64,000 bases of DNA. It comes from Lentzea pudingi (lineage in GTDB: Bacteria > Actinomycetota > Actinomycetes > Mycobacteriales > Pseudonocardiaceae). The notes below the pieces were generated by a model. The model saw only the letters and a program-made list of their open reading frames with translations. It ran no database searches and had not been told where the DNA came from. Both the position numbers and the translations under genes were made by a program. The stretch is taken from assembly GCF_014646255.1 (NCBI RefSeq), contig NZ_BMNC01000006.1, forward strand, positions 558,857 to 622,856, in the 5' to 3' direction. Positions 16,693 through 24,363 of this stretch are shown here, one piece after another (the stretch's first letter is position 1; every line of letters begins with the position of its first letter).

Positions 16693-17139
16693 GTGTCGGA
16701 CACGCTCACCGAGGTGCAGGCAGTCGAGGAGACCGTCGTGGAGACGGCAACCCCCGAGGCCGAGGCCCCGAAGCCCGTCGAGGCTCCCAAGCCCGCCGAG
16801 GCTCCGAAGGCAGAGGCCCCCAAGGCTGAGAAGCCGAAGGCCGGCCGCCCGAAGAGCACGGCGAAGAAGACTCGCACCGTCGAGCTCACGCTCACCGTCA
16901 CCGGCACCGCCGAGGGCGAGTGGCAGGCAGACCTGGTCCACGGCACGCAGCGCGTCGTGTCGGGCCTGGTCATCCCGGCCATCGCCGTCGCCAAGGCGGC
17001 CAAGGAGCTGCACGAGGACATCGCCACGGGCATCGAGTCGGTGCTCGAGGCGGCGCGCGACCAGCACCGCACCCGCATGGAGGAGCTGGAGGCCGAGCTG
17101 GCCAGGGTGAAGGCCCAGCTGGCGGAGCTTTCCGAGTAA
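16693..17139 (+). CDS. Uncharacterised protein with Lys/Pro/Ala-rich N-terminal tail
   Basis: 148 residues from GTG 16693, preceded by GAGAGG. Residues ~15-55 are a low-complexity PKP/APKAE tail with several AEAPKP-type repeats, like histone H1-type tails. Then comes a short beta region (TVELTLTVTGTAEGEWQADL), a conserved HGTQRVVSGLVIPAIAV segment, and a final coiled coil EELEAELARVKAQLAELSE. No family function is known to me. The LexA-type box at its promoter hints at DNA-damage control. Followed by a good terminator. Confidence 0.78.
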   Translation: MSDTLTEVQAVEETVVETATPEAEAPKPVEAPKPAEAPKAEAPKAEKPKAGRPKSTAKKTRTVELTLTVTGTAEGEWQADLVHGTQRVVSGLVIPAIAVAKAAKELHEDIATGIESVLEAARDQHRTRMEELEAELARVKAQLAELSE

Positions 17140-17158
17140 GTCCGGAGCTCAGCACGCC

Positions 17159-17191
17159 AAAGGGCGGCCCGCACAACGCGGGCCGTCCTTT
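17159..17191 (+). terminator. Intrinsic terminator
   Basis: 14-bp stem (AAAGGGCGGCCCGC, one G-U pair) with a 5-nt loop ACAAC, ending in TTT, 20 nt after the stop of the preceding gene. Confidence 0.85.
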
Positions 17192-17329
17192 CGCATGCGC
17201 AGGGCCGGAGGCGGAGGGATGCGCGGCAAGGGATCACCGCAGGCTCACGCAAGGGTCCCCTTGAGACTTGGCTCCCCCGCGACCCAACGTACAAGGCGGC
17301 ACCGACAAGATCGGAAAGCCAGATCGAGC

Positions 17330-17385
17330 GCGATGCCGGAGGCGAGCCGTCCTTCGGTCCGCGATGCCGAAGGCGAGCCGTCCTT
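17330..17385. repeat. Two tandem 25-bp direct repeats
   Basis: Near-identical units at 17330-17354 and 17361-17385 (one mismatch, period 31), beginning GCGATGCCG and ending GCCGTCCTT. They sit just left of the large inverted repeat in a 500-bp region without genes, between two convergent genes. Confidence 0.7.
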
Positions 17386-17398
17386 AGCAAGCGCACTG

Positions 17399-17542
17399 GG
17401 CGGTGGGGTCCCATCACGAGTCGCGCCATAGCACTTGCTGCACCTGAGGGGTGAGGTCAAGTCGACACGCTTTTCGTCGACTTGACCTCACCCCTCAGGT
17501 GTGGCCCGCTCTTGGCTCGGCTCGTGATGGGACCCCACCGCC
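17399..17542. repeat. Nested long inverted repeat (MITE-like)
   Basis: Outer arms 17399-17420 and 17521-17542 are perfect 22-bp inverted repeats. Inside them, 17441-17466 and 17476-17501 form a second perfect 26-bp inverted repeat with a 9-nt loop. Between outer and inner arms lie about 20 unpaired bases on each side. This is far larger than an ordinary terminator, though it may also end transcription from both sides. No transposase gene is present. Confidence 0.8.
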
Positions 17543-17637
17543 AACGCACACAACTACGCAACCGGCAGCCGCTCAAAGCAACAGGCGTGCCATCTACCCG
17601 CAGACAGCGCTGGCCCCCTGATCAGATTGCCGGGGGT

Positions 17638-17656
17638 CTGGGGGCAGAGCCCCCAG
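17638..17656 (-). terminator. C/G-rich hairpin, common actinomycete repeat type
   Basis: CTGGGGGC-AGA-GCCCCCAG hairpin about 50 nt past the stop of the quinone oxidoreductase gene. GGGGTCTGGGGGC-type hairpins are scattered through many Streptomyces-like genomes and probably act as terminators. Confidence 0.6.
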
Positions 17657-17703
17657 GGAAAGCACGCAACCGCAACAGGCCGCCCGCAACAGCACCCCTC
17701 GCA

Positions 17704-18675
17704 CTATCGCGACGGGTCCAAAACCAGCTTCCCAGCAGTCCGACGAGCCCTCAAATCCTCGTGAGCCTGCCGAACCTCCCCCAACCCGTACTCCCCACCA
17801 GGAACAGCCTTCAACTTCCCATCCACAACAAGCTGAAACAGCTCAGCCATAGCCCGATGCGCCAACGTCCCATGCTCGGCGTCGCGCACCTTCAGGGCGT
17901 GGGGCAACCACATACCCGCAACGGCCGTGGAGTGCACCAACAACGCCCCAAGGTCGACCGGCTTCGGCCTCTCCCGCGAGGCCATCCCATAAAACGCAAG
18001 CCGCCCAAACGGAGCCAACGCAACCAACGACTGGTCAGTGGTAGCACCTCCAGTCATGTCCAACACGACGTCAACCCGCCGCCCACCATTGGCTTCCTTC
18101 AACGCGGCAGTCATGTCCTCTGAACGGGAGTCGATCGCGACATCAGCCCCAAGATCAAGCGCCAGCTTCCGCTTCTCCTCAGAAGAAGCGGTGGCGATGA
18201 CCCGCCCCGCACCCCACAACTTGGCCAACTGCACCGCGATAGTCCCCACCCCACCAGCAGCGGCGTGCACGACAACCGACTCACCGGCCTCCATGTGAGT
18301 CGACTTCCGCAGCAGCAACCAGGCAGTAGCCCCCTGCACGATCAACGACAACGCCGTCAGATCGTCCACACCATCGGGAACGTCGAAGGTGGTGAGCGCA
18401 GGCGCCACAGCCTTCTCCGCGTACCCACCGGAGTTCTTGGTCAGCGCCACAACCCGGCGACCATCAGCAGTAACCCCGACGACCTCACCACCAGGCACCA
18501 GTGGCAGCGTCATCTGAGCTAGGTACGAGTTCTCCGCCTGATGCGTGTCGGCGTAGTTCAACCCAGCCCGCGAAACGGAGATCAGCACCTCCCCCTCCCC
18601 AGCAACGGGATCGGGCAGCTCCACCTGCTGCAACACCTCGGGCCCACCGAACTCGGTGATCTGGATGGCACGCAC
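17704..18675 (-). CDS. NADPH:quinone oxidoreductase, zinc-independent MDR family
   Basis: 323 residues of the medium-chain dehydrogenase superfamily. The GroES-like N-terminal domain (MRAIQITEFGGPEVLQ, GLNYADT) lacks the zinc-binding cysteines, as in QOR. The Rossmann domain has VHAAAGGVGTIAVQLAKLWGA. It should reduce quinones or enones with NADPH. It follows the SDR gene by 2 bp and so is its operon partner. The substrate cannot be inferred; the lipid-metabolism neighbourhood suggests a reactive enoyl or quinone compound. Confidence 0.9.
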   Translation of the reverse strand: MRAIQITEFGGPEVLQQVELPDPVAGEGEVLISVSRAGLNYADTHQAENSYLAQMTLPLVPGGEVVGVTADGRRVVALTKNSGGYAEKAVAPALTTFDVPDGVDDLTALSLIVQGATAWLLLRKSTHMEAGESVVVHAAAGGVGTIAVQLAKLWGAGRVIATASSEEKRKLALDLGADVAIDSRSEDMTAALKEANGGRRVDVVLDMTGGATTDQSLVALAPFGRLAFYGMASRERPKPVDLGALLVHSTAVAGMWLPHALKVRDAEHGTLAHRAMAELFQLVVDGKLKAVPGGEYGLGEVRQAHEDLRARRTAGKLVLDPSR

Positions 18676-18677
18676 GG

Positions 18678-19478
18678 TCAGTTCTCCTCAAGCGCGATGG
18701 AAACGGGGTCCAGGGAGGCAGCACCGATGCGCGAGCCGTCGGCGTTGCGGGGCCCGGGCGGGTTGCGGAACCCGAACGGCTCCGACGGACGGCCGGCCTG
18801 CACGAACCAGGCCTCGCCCGTGCCCGAACCCTCCACAATGGACATGAAGCCGTCCACGACGGCGGACACCGGGATGATCGGCATGCCGATCTCCTCCAGC
18901 GTCGACCGCAGCGGCACGATGATGTTGGTGTCGGCGAAACCAGGACACAACGCGTTCACGCGCACGTCCGGATACGCGCCACCGAGCGAACGCACGAGAC
19001 CGACGACAGCGGCCTTGTTGGCTCCATAGACAGGATCGCCAGGCATGGCCATAAGACCGGCCATCGAGGCGGTGGCGATGATCTGGCCGCCGCGCTTGCG
19101 CACCTCGGGCAACGCGTAGTGGGCACCGTAAACAACCCCGTCGAGGTTGATGGCCATCGCACGGCGGTACGTCTCGACGTCGAAGTCGTCGCCCAGCGAG
19201 CACCCGGTGCCGATGCCGGCGTTCAAGAACGCGATGTCGAGCCCACCGAACTCCCGGACGGCGACGGCCACGGCCTCGGCCGAGTCCTGAGCCTGAGTCA
19301 CGTCGCACCGCACGAACACGCCGCCGATCTCATCGGCTACGGCTTTGCCCTGGTCGGCGTCCACATCAGCGACCACGACGTGCACGCCGAGCGATGCCAG
19401 ACGCCGGGCGGACGCGGCGCCGATGCCGTTGGATCCGCCGGTGATGAGCGCGACCTTGCCGGTGAAGTCCACGGGCAC
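18678..19478 (-). CDS. Short-chain dehydrogenase/reductase
   Basis: 266 residues, classical SDR. NAD-binding GGSNGIG at 14-20 with VVADVDAD after it (acidic residue, so NAD(H) preferred), LNAGIG, catalytic Ser in ATASMAG and the YGANK motif for Tyr/Lys. The C-terminal ~60 residues are longer than usual and rich in Gly/Pro (GRPSEPFGFRNPPGPRNADG). First gene of an SDR-QOR operon, divergent from fabG-maoC. A palindrome at 19499-19516, just before its start, could be its operator. Confidence 0.9.
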   Translation of the reverse strand: MPVDFTGKVALITGGSNGIGAASARRLASLGVHVVVADVDADQGKAVADEIGGVFVRCDVTQAQDSAEAVAVAVREFGGLDIAFLNAGIGTGCSLGDDFDVETYRRAMAINLDGVVYGAHYALPEVRKRGGQIIATASMAGLMAMPGDPVYGANKAAVVGLVRSLGGAYPDVRVNALCPGFADTNIIVPLRSTLEEIGMPIIPVSAVVDGFMSIVEGSGTGEAWFVQAGRPSEPFGFRNPPGPRNADGSRIGAASLDPVSIALEEN

Positions 19479-19498
19479 CTGCCTCCTCGAATTGCCAC

Positions 19499-19516
19499 AT
19501 TCCGACCAGTCGGTAT
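19499..19516. promoter_or_regulatory. Candidate TetR operator (CCGAC-CA-GTCGG)
   Basis: Near-perfect palindrome ATTCCGAC-CA-GTCGGTAT, 20 bp upstream of the SDR start. ACCGACC/GGTCGGT palindromes are typical TetR-family sites. The tetR gene at 20821-21384 is a nearby candidate. Confidence 0.5.
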
Positions 19517-19563
19517 GGTCGTCCGCACAGACCTGGACGTCAAGCGGACTGATAGGTACGTTA

Positions 19564-19579
19564 CTAAGCGCTTGCTTAG
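19564..19579. promoter_or_regulatory. CTAAGC-N4-GCTTAG operator, site 1
   Basis: Perfect 16-bp palindrome CTAAGCGCTTGCTTAG, 30 bp before the fabG start. The same arms recur at 30740-30755 and 30758-30773 beside a tetR gene, and in weaker form at 32736-32751. Confidence 0.75.
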
Positions 19580-19609
19580 CTCACCACACCGAAAACCGAA
19601 GGAGGACCC

Positions 19610-20362
19610 GTGGCCGACAGGGTTGCGATCGTCACCGGCGCGGCTCGTGGCATCGGTGCCGCGGTCGCGCAGCGCCTCGCCGCGGACGGCCTGGCCGTCG
19701 CGTTGCTCGACCTCGACGAGCAGGGCGTGCTCGACGGCGCCGACAAGATCGTCGCGAGCGGTGGGCGCGCCATCGGCCTCAAGGTCGACGTGGCGGACGA
19801 GGAGCAGGTCAACGCCGCGGTCACGAAGGTCGCCGAGGAGCTCGGCGCGCCGACCGTGCTGATCAACAACGCGGGCGTGCTGCGCGACAACCTGCTGTTC
19901 AAGATGACCTCCGCGGACTGGGACACGGTCATGAACGTCCACCTGCGCGGTGCGTTCCTGATGAGTAAGGCCGTGCAGGCGTTCCAGACGAAGGAAGGCT
20001 TCGGCCGCATCGTCAACCTGTCCAGCACGAGTGCTCTCGGCAACCGCGGCCAGGCGAACTACTCCGCCGCCAAGGCCGGTCTGCAGGGCTTCACGAAGAC
20101 CCTCGCGATCGAGCTCGGCAAGTTCGGCGTCACGGTCAACGCGATCGCGCCCGGTTTCATCGCCACCGAGATGACCAAGGCGACGGCCGAGCGCATGAAG
20201 ATCTCGTTCGACGACTTCCTCACCGGTGCGGCGCAGGCGATCCCGGTCGCGCGCGTCGGTCAGCCCGAGGACATCGCGCACACCGCGTCGTTCCTCGTCA
20301 GCGAGGGTGCCGGGTTCGTGTCCGGCCAGGTCATCTACGTCGCCGGCGGACCGAAGGACTGA
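19610..20362 (+). CDS. fabG: FabG-type 3-oxoacyl-(ACP/CoA) reductase
   Basis: 250 residues. GTG start with AAGGAGG upstream. NAD(P)-binding VTGAARGIG (9-17), NNAGV, catalytic Ser in NLSSTSALG, YSAAK and the C-terminal SGQVIYVAGG. FabG-type enzymes act on (R)-3-hydroxyacyl thioesters. Because a MaoC-type hydratase follows 5 bp later and the promoter carries the same palindrome as the acyl-CoA dehydrogenase operon, it more likely oxidises (R)-3-hydroxyacyl-CoA in degradation than reduces ACP substrates in synthesis. This direction is inferred. Confidence 0.9.
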   Translation: MADRVAIVTGAARGIGAAVAQRLAADGLAVALLDLDEQGVLDGADKIVASGGRAIGLKVDVADEEQVNAAVTKVAEELGAPTVLINNAGVLRDNLLFKMTSADWDTVMNVHLRGAFLMSKAVQAFQTKEGFGRIVNLSSTSALGNRGQANYSAAKAGLQGFTKTLAIELGKFGVTVNAIAPGFIATEMTKATAERMKISFDDFLTGAAQAIPVARVGQPEDIAHTASFLVSEGAGFVSGQVIYVAGGPKD

Positions 20363-20367
20363 GGACC

Positions 20368-20820
20368 ATGCGCGCTTTCGAGACCATCAACGAGCTGGTC
20401 GCCGCCAAGGGCGAGCACCTCGGGTTCGGCGAGTGGCACGAGGTCACGCAGGAGCAGGTCAACCTGTTCGCCGACGCGACGCTGGACCACCAGTGGATCC
20501 ACATCGACGTCGAGAAGGCCGCCAAGGGCCCCTTCGGCGGACCCGTAGCGCACGGCTACCTGACGTTGTCGCTAGTGCCGTACCTGGTGCGGGACGTCTA
20601 CACCGTGAAGAACATCAAGATGGGCGTGAACTACGGCAGCAACAAGGTCCGCTTCCCGCAGCCGGTGCTGGTCGGCGCCAGGGTGCGCGGCGGGGTCGAG
20701 CTGCTGGACGTCACGGACATCGCGCTGGGCAAGCAGCTCGTGACCAAGGTCGTCATCGAGATCGAGGGCAGCGACAAGCCCGCGTGCGTCGCCGAGATCG
20801 TCAGCGTGATCGTGCCCTGA
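20368..20820 (+). CDS. MaoC-like (R)-enoyl-CoA hydratase
   Basis: 150 residues, single hot-dog domain. The hydratase-2 motif is visible as VNLFADATLDHQWIHIDVEKA followed by GPFGGPVAHGYLTLSLVP: the Asp/His pair and the GxxAHG loop bind the enoyl-CoA. Such enzymes hydrate trans-2-enoyl-CoA to (R)-3-hydroxyacyl-CoA, the substrate type of the FabG-like enzyme encoded 5 bp upstream. The length is typical of single-domain forms such as PhaJ or Rv0216-like proteins. Stop codon abuts the convergent tetR gene. Confidence 0.9.
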   Translation: MRAFETINELVAAKGEHLGFGEWHEVTQEQVNLFADATLDHQWIHIDVEKAAKGPFGGPVAHGYLTLSLVPYLVRDVYTVKNIKMGVNYGSNKVRFPQPVLVGARVRGGVELLDVTDIALGKQLVTKVVIEIEGSDKPACVAEIVSVIVP

Positions 20821-21384
20821 TCAGGGCTGGAGGCTGCGGATCAGCAGGTCCGCGTAGTGCTCCGCCAGCCGTCCGGGCGGCATGTCGCCGTCCGGGCGGT
20901 ACCAGGTGCCGAGCTGGTGCAGCGAGCCGAAGAAGTAGTACGTGGCCACGTCGGCGGGCACGTCGGCGCGGAACGTGCCGTCCTGCTGGCCCTCCTCGAC
21001 CAGCCCGCGGAACTTCTCGTGGTAACGCCGCCGCTCCGCCCGCACCTCCTTCTGCTTCTCGGCCGAGAGGTGGTTCATCGAGCGGAAGAACACCTTGGCG
21101 GCGTCGAAGTCGTCGACGCTGGTGACGATGACGTCGATCGCGGCCTCGCGCAGCCGTTCGGTGACGGGCCCGGTGCTCGACGCGATCTTCTCCAGGTGTT
21201 CGGTCTGCAAGCGCAGCAACCGCCCGTAGATCTCGTGCAGCAGGTCGTCCTTCGACCCGAAGTAGTGGTACATAGCGCCTTTGGTGACACCGGCGTGCTC
21301 CACGATCTCCTGCACGGCGACGCGTTCGTACCCCTTGTCCGCGAACAGGCGGGTGGCGGCGTCGATCAGTCTTTCAGGCACGGT
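20821..21384 (-). CDS. TetR-family regulator
   Basis: 187 residues from GTG 21384 (VTVPERLIDAATRLFADKGY); a longer frame reaches 21426 but would overlap the divergent gene. The HTH is VAVQEIVEHAGVTKGAMYHYF, and the ligand domain has an Arg/Glu-rich middle (SAEKQKEVRAERRRYHEKF) and a Trp-Tyr-rich end. The YHYFGSKDDLLHEIYGRLL segment is typical of TetR members that sense acyl-CoA-like ligands. Candidate target: the CCGAC/GTCGG palindrome at 19499-19516; a half site CCGACCA occurs at its own promoter near 21407. Confidence 0.88.
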   Translation of the reverse strand, partial: TVPERLIDAATRLFADKGYERVAVQEIVEHAGVTKGAMYHYFGSKDDLLHEIYGRLLRLQTEHLEKIASSTGPVTERLREAAIDVIVTSVDDFDAAKVFFRSMNHLSAEKQKEVRAERRRYHEKFRGLVEEGQQDGTFRADVPADVATYYFFGSLHQLGTWYRPDGDMPPGRLAEHYADLLIRSLQP

Positions 21385-21425
21385 CACGTTCGGAGCGTAC
21401 CTCCCGACCAAGGAGAATCCAGGCA

Positions 21426-22481
21426 ATGATCAGCAGCTGGACCGTGGTCGCCGACCGCGGCGACCTCACCGAAACCGAAGTGCTGCACGACGAACGCCCA
21501 GAGCTCGCCGAACTGTCGGACTGCGAGGTGCTGCTCCGCGTCAGCCGGGTGGGCCTCACCGCCAACAACGTCACGTACGGCGTGATCGGCGACCTCATCG
21601 GCTACTGGCGCTTCTTCCCCGCCGGCAGCGACGGCCAGGGCGTGGTCCCGGTCTGGGGCTTCGCCGACGTCGTCGACTCCACATTGGACGCACTGCCCAC
21701 CGGCACCCGCGTCTACGGCTACCTGCCGATGGCGAGCCACCTCGTCGTGCGCGCCCGCCTGACCTCGTCCGGTTTCGTGGACACCGCCGACCACCGCGCG
21801 GACCTGCCGGCCGTCTACAACAGCTACCTCGTCACCTCGCAGGACCCCGCGTACGACGAGTCGCTAGAAAACCTGCAGGTCCTGTACCGGCCGCTGTTCC
21901 TGACGTCGTTCCTGCTGGCCGACCGGCTCGTGGACAACGACTTCCACGGCGCCCGCACGGTCGTGATCTCGTCGGCGTCCAGCAAGACGGCGTTCGGCAC
22001 CGCCCAGTGCCTGCGTGACCGTGGAGTCCGGCTGGTGGGGCTCACCTCGCCCCGCAACGTGGAATTCACCGAGAGCCTCGGCCTCTACGACACCGTGCTC
22101 CCCTACGGCGCTTCGGTGGACGTCGAACCTTCGGTGTACCTGGACTTCAACGGGTCGGACGACGTCCGGTCGGCGCTGCACGACCTGCTGGGCACCTCGC
22201 TGGTGAAGGACATCTCGATCGGGCTGACCCACCAGACGGCGTCGCAGGACCCGCGTTCGGAGTTCTTCTTCGCGCCGGAGCAGTTGCGCAAGCGCACCGC
22301 CGACTGGGGCTCCGACGGGCTGGCTCAGCGGTTCGGGGAGGCCTGGCGGGGCTTCACGGCGCAGGCGGGTAGCTGGGTGGGCGTGGTCGAGCACAGCGGG
22401 CCGGAGGAGTTGGTCGAGGTGTGGCGGGCGGTGGTGGCGGGCAAGACGAACCCGAACACGGCCGATGTGATCACTTTCTGA
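21426..22481 (+). CDS. DUF2855 family protein
   Basis: 351 residues; DUF2855 members are distantly MDR-like. Visible are the N-terminal ELSDCEVLLRVSRVGLTANNVTY block, the PVWGFADVV strand, and a Rossmann-like middle (TVVISSASSKTAFGTAQCL, then VVGLTS-type strand). No zinc ligands of classical alcohol dehydrogenases. Catalytic role unknown; the fold suggests a NAD(P)-dependent oxidoreductase. Divergent from tetR, so it is a candidate target of that regulator. The stop overlaps the DUF397 gene by 11 bp. Confidence 0.85.
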   Translation: MISSWTVVADRGDLTETEVLHDERPELAELSDCEVLLRVSRVGLTANNVTYGVIGDLIGYWRFFPAGSDGQGVVPVWGFADVVDSTLDALPTGTRVYGYLPMASHLVVRARLTSSGFVDTADHRADLPAVYNSYLVTSQDPAYDESLENLQVLYRPLFLTSFLLADRLVDNDFHGARTVVISSASSKTAFGTAQCLRDRGVRLVGLTSPRNVEFTESLGLYDTVLPYGASVDVEPSVYLDFNGSDDVRSALHDLLGTSLVKDISIGLTHQTASQDPRSEFFFAPEQLRKRTADWGSDGLAQRFGEAWRGFTAQAGSWVGVVEHSGPEELVEVWRAVVAGKTNPNTADVITF

Positions 22482-22650
22482 GCTGGTCTGCGGCCTTGAC
22501 CAGTGCAAGGAACGCACCCCAGGCGGGCGCCACGACGGTGGCGTCCGCCTGACCCTTGGAGTCACGGATGCGAGCAGCGGAGCCGTCCAGGGCGATCTCC
22601 ACGCAGTCGGAACCCTGCGCGCCATTGCTGCGGCTGCTCTTGCGCCACAT
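22471..22650 (-). CDS. DUF397 protein (WhiJ-associated type)
   Basis: 59 residues starting MWRKSSRSNGAQGSDCVEIA and ending in a helix (FLALVKAADQLRK). This is the classical DUF397 pattern, with DSKG and the conserved Trp-Arg-Lys-Ser-Ser start. Such proteins are encoded next to XRE/DUF5753 regulators in actinomycetes and work with them in development, probably as antagonist or partner. Here the gene follows the XRE gene by 8 bp. A longer frame to 22689 exists but overlaps the regulator. Confidence 0.9.
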   Translation of the reverse strand: MWRKSSRSNGAQGSDCVEIALDGSAARIRDSKGQADATVVAPAWGAFLALVKAADQLRK

Positions 22651-22658
22651 GTCAATTC

Positions 22659-23465
22659 CTACCTCTCGGCAGCCAACCTCCCGACCCACTCGGCGGACTC
22701 GTCTGGAGTCAGCGCCAGCTTCGAGAGGTGCTTGAAGACCAGTTTACTGGCCTTCACCTGCGCAACATTCTCAACGTGCGCGGCTCCAGCGGGATGCTCC
22801 ACGTAGAGCACTGTCATATCACCGGGGTAAGCGAAGTCCAGCAGGAGGAACGATCCGTTGTACCCGTCGTTCAGACCTGCGACGCTCGGCAGTACCTGCA
22901 CCGACACATTGAGCCGCGCACCCACGTCATTGATGTGCAGCAACTGCTCACGATCTGCCTGAGCGAAGGCCGGTTCGGCGATGATCGCGTGATAGCTCAG
23001 CTCTCCGGCGAGCCGTTCCTGCCGTCGAATGCGAACCGCGACCTCGTTCTCGATCCACTTCCGTGATCGCTGAACCTGCCAGCCCTGGAACACCGCCCGC
23101 ATGTAGCTCTCGGTCTGCAGCAGACCGGGGATGTAACCCAGGGAAAACGCGCTTACCCGAATGGCGTCGTGCTCCAGGCTGATGTAGCCGAGGTCCTCGA
23201 TGCCGTACGGATGCCACCAGCCCTTCTCGCTGGCCCGTTCCCACATCTCGATGTACGGCGCCTCTTCCGCCACCAGCACCCCGTAGAGGTCGAGCATCGC
23301 GCGCATGCCGTGGTACTCCGGCAACTGGCCGTTCTCGATGCGGCTCAGCTTCTGGTAGTTGTACCGGAGGCGGTACGCCGCCTCGCGCTGGCTCAGCCCG
23401 CTCCGTTCGCGCAGCCTCTTCAACGCGTCACCGAGGCGAACCTGCCGGAACGTGGGGTCGGACAT
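22659..23465 (-). CDS. XRE-family regulator with DUF5753 domain (WhiJ-like)
   Basis: 268 residues from ATG 23465 (MSDPTFRQVRLGDALKRL). HTH_31 domain: LRERSGLSQREAAYRLRYNYQKLSRIENGQ. The C-terminal ~180 residues are the DUF5753 domain (GYIPGLLQTESYMRAVFQG, VRIRRQERL, then LHINDVGARLNVSVQVLP). It pairs with the DUF397 gene downstream. Systems of this type control sporulation or antibiotic genes in Streptomyces (whiJ, abaA loci). The target here may include the small divergent gene at 23539, only 73 bp away. Confidence 0.9.
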   Translation of the reverse strand: MSDPTFRQVRLGDALKRLRERSGLSQREAAYRLRYNYQKLSRIENGQLPEYHGMRAMLDLYGVLVAEEAPYIEMWERASEKGWWHPYGIEDLGYISLEHDAIRVSAFSLGYIPGLLQTESYMRAVFQGWQVQRSRKWIENEVAVRIRRQERLAGELSYHAIIAEPAFAQADREQLLHINDVGARLNVSVQVLPSVAGLNDGYNGSFLLLDFAYPGDMTVLYVEHPAGAAHVENVAQVKASKLVFKHLSKLALTPDESAEWVGRLAAER

Positions 23466-23538
23466 ACCCCAAACGTTACGGACGAGATCTGACATTCGTG
23501 AATCACGCCGGCGAGTTCCGTTGAGGACCGTCCACCTC

Positions 23539-23796
23539 ATGGAGTACGTCCACAGCATCCAGTACCACCGGCGCGGCCAGAACGGCCGGCTCACCCTCGC
23601 CTACGTCGAGGCCGTGACAGATCATGGTTGGTACATAAGGAATGAAGCCGACTGGAAGTCCCGCTACACGGTCGCCTGCGCGACCGAGTACCTCACGCGA
23701 ATGTCAGCGGATGCGGGCACGTTCGCCATCACGGTGTGGAGGGACGCCACCCGTGTCTGCACGGTCGGCATCGACTGGAATCCTCCGAACAGGTGA
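23539..23796 (+). CDS. Small hypothetical protein divergent from the XRE gene
   Basis: 85 residues, start ATG 23539 with GAGGA ten bases upstream. Sequence MEYVHSIQYHRRGQNGRLTL, then VEAVTDHGWYIRNEADWKSR and an Ala/Thr-rich end, TFAITVWRDATRVCTVGIDW. Soluble, no known family. In WhiJ-like loci a third small gene is often the regulated output, and this one fits by position. It ends 3 bp before the convergent exonuclease gene. Confidence 0.6.
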   Translation: MEYVHSIQYHRRGQNGRLTLAYVEAVTDHGWYIRNEADWKSRYTVACATEYLTRMSADAGTFAITVWRDATRVCTVGIDWNPPNR

Positions 23797-23798
23797 TC

Positions 23799-24359
23799 TC
23801 ACCGCCGGAGCAGACCGGCCAGCAGCCCCGCGATGTTGAACGCGTCGTCGTGGCCGCGGTGGTGCGTGCCGTCGATCTTCTTCCCGGCGAGCCGCACCGC
23901 CTCGGCCATGCCGACCTCCCGCGGCAACGCGTGCACCAGCGCGAACAACGTCTTGACGTTCAGGTGCCGCGGTCCGAACGGGTACCGGACACCGAAGTCC
24001 GCGCACTGCCGTTCGAACATCTTCCGGTCGTAGTCGCCGTACGAGGCCCAGACCCGGCGGTCCGACCGGTACTCCTTGCGCAGCAAGGCGCAGGCCTCGG
24101 CGAACGAGACACCGTCGGCGACCTGCGACGTGGTCAGCGTCGTCAACTGCGTGCAAAACGGACTGACCGACGACCGCGAGGGCCGCACCAGCACCGAACG
24201 CCGCTCACCCCGTACCCCAGACGCCACCGAGAGCGGGCAGATCCCGATCTCGATGATCTCCGAGGTCTCACCGGGCGGCGGCGCGCCCTCCCAGCACGTC
24301 GACTCCACGTCGACGACCAGCACTTCATCCAACGCGATCACGCGCTGATCGTCCCCCAC
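23799..24359 (-). CDS. DEDDh 3'-5' exonuclease (KapD/ERI-1 type)
   Basis: 186 residues. Exo I motif VVDVESTCWEG gives Asp17/Glu19; EIIEIGI and the Thr-rich TTLTTSQVADG form the typical spacer; Exo II is WASYGDYDRKMFE; Exo III HHRGHDDAFNIAGL carries His and Asp. The CWEG and GICP/EI patterns put it with KapD and eukaryotic ERI-1 exonucleases that trim RNA 3' ends. Single gene; context gives no further hint. Confidence 0.88.
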   Translation of the reverse strand: MGDDQRVIALDEVLVVDVESTCWEGAPPPGETSEIIEIGICPLSVASGVRGERRSVLVRPSRSSVSPFCTQLTTLTTSQVADGVSFAEACALLRKEYRSDRRVWASYGDYDRKMFERQCADFGVRYPFGPRHLNVKTLFALVHALPREVGMAEAVRLAGKKIDGTHHRGHDDAFNIAGLLAGLLRR

Positions 24360-24363
24360 GCGT

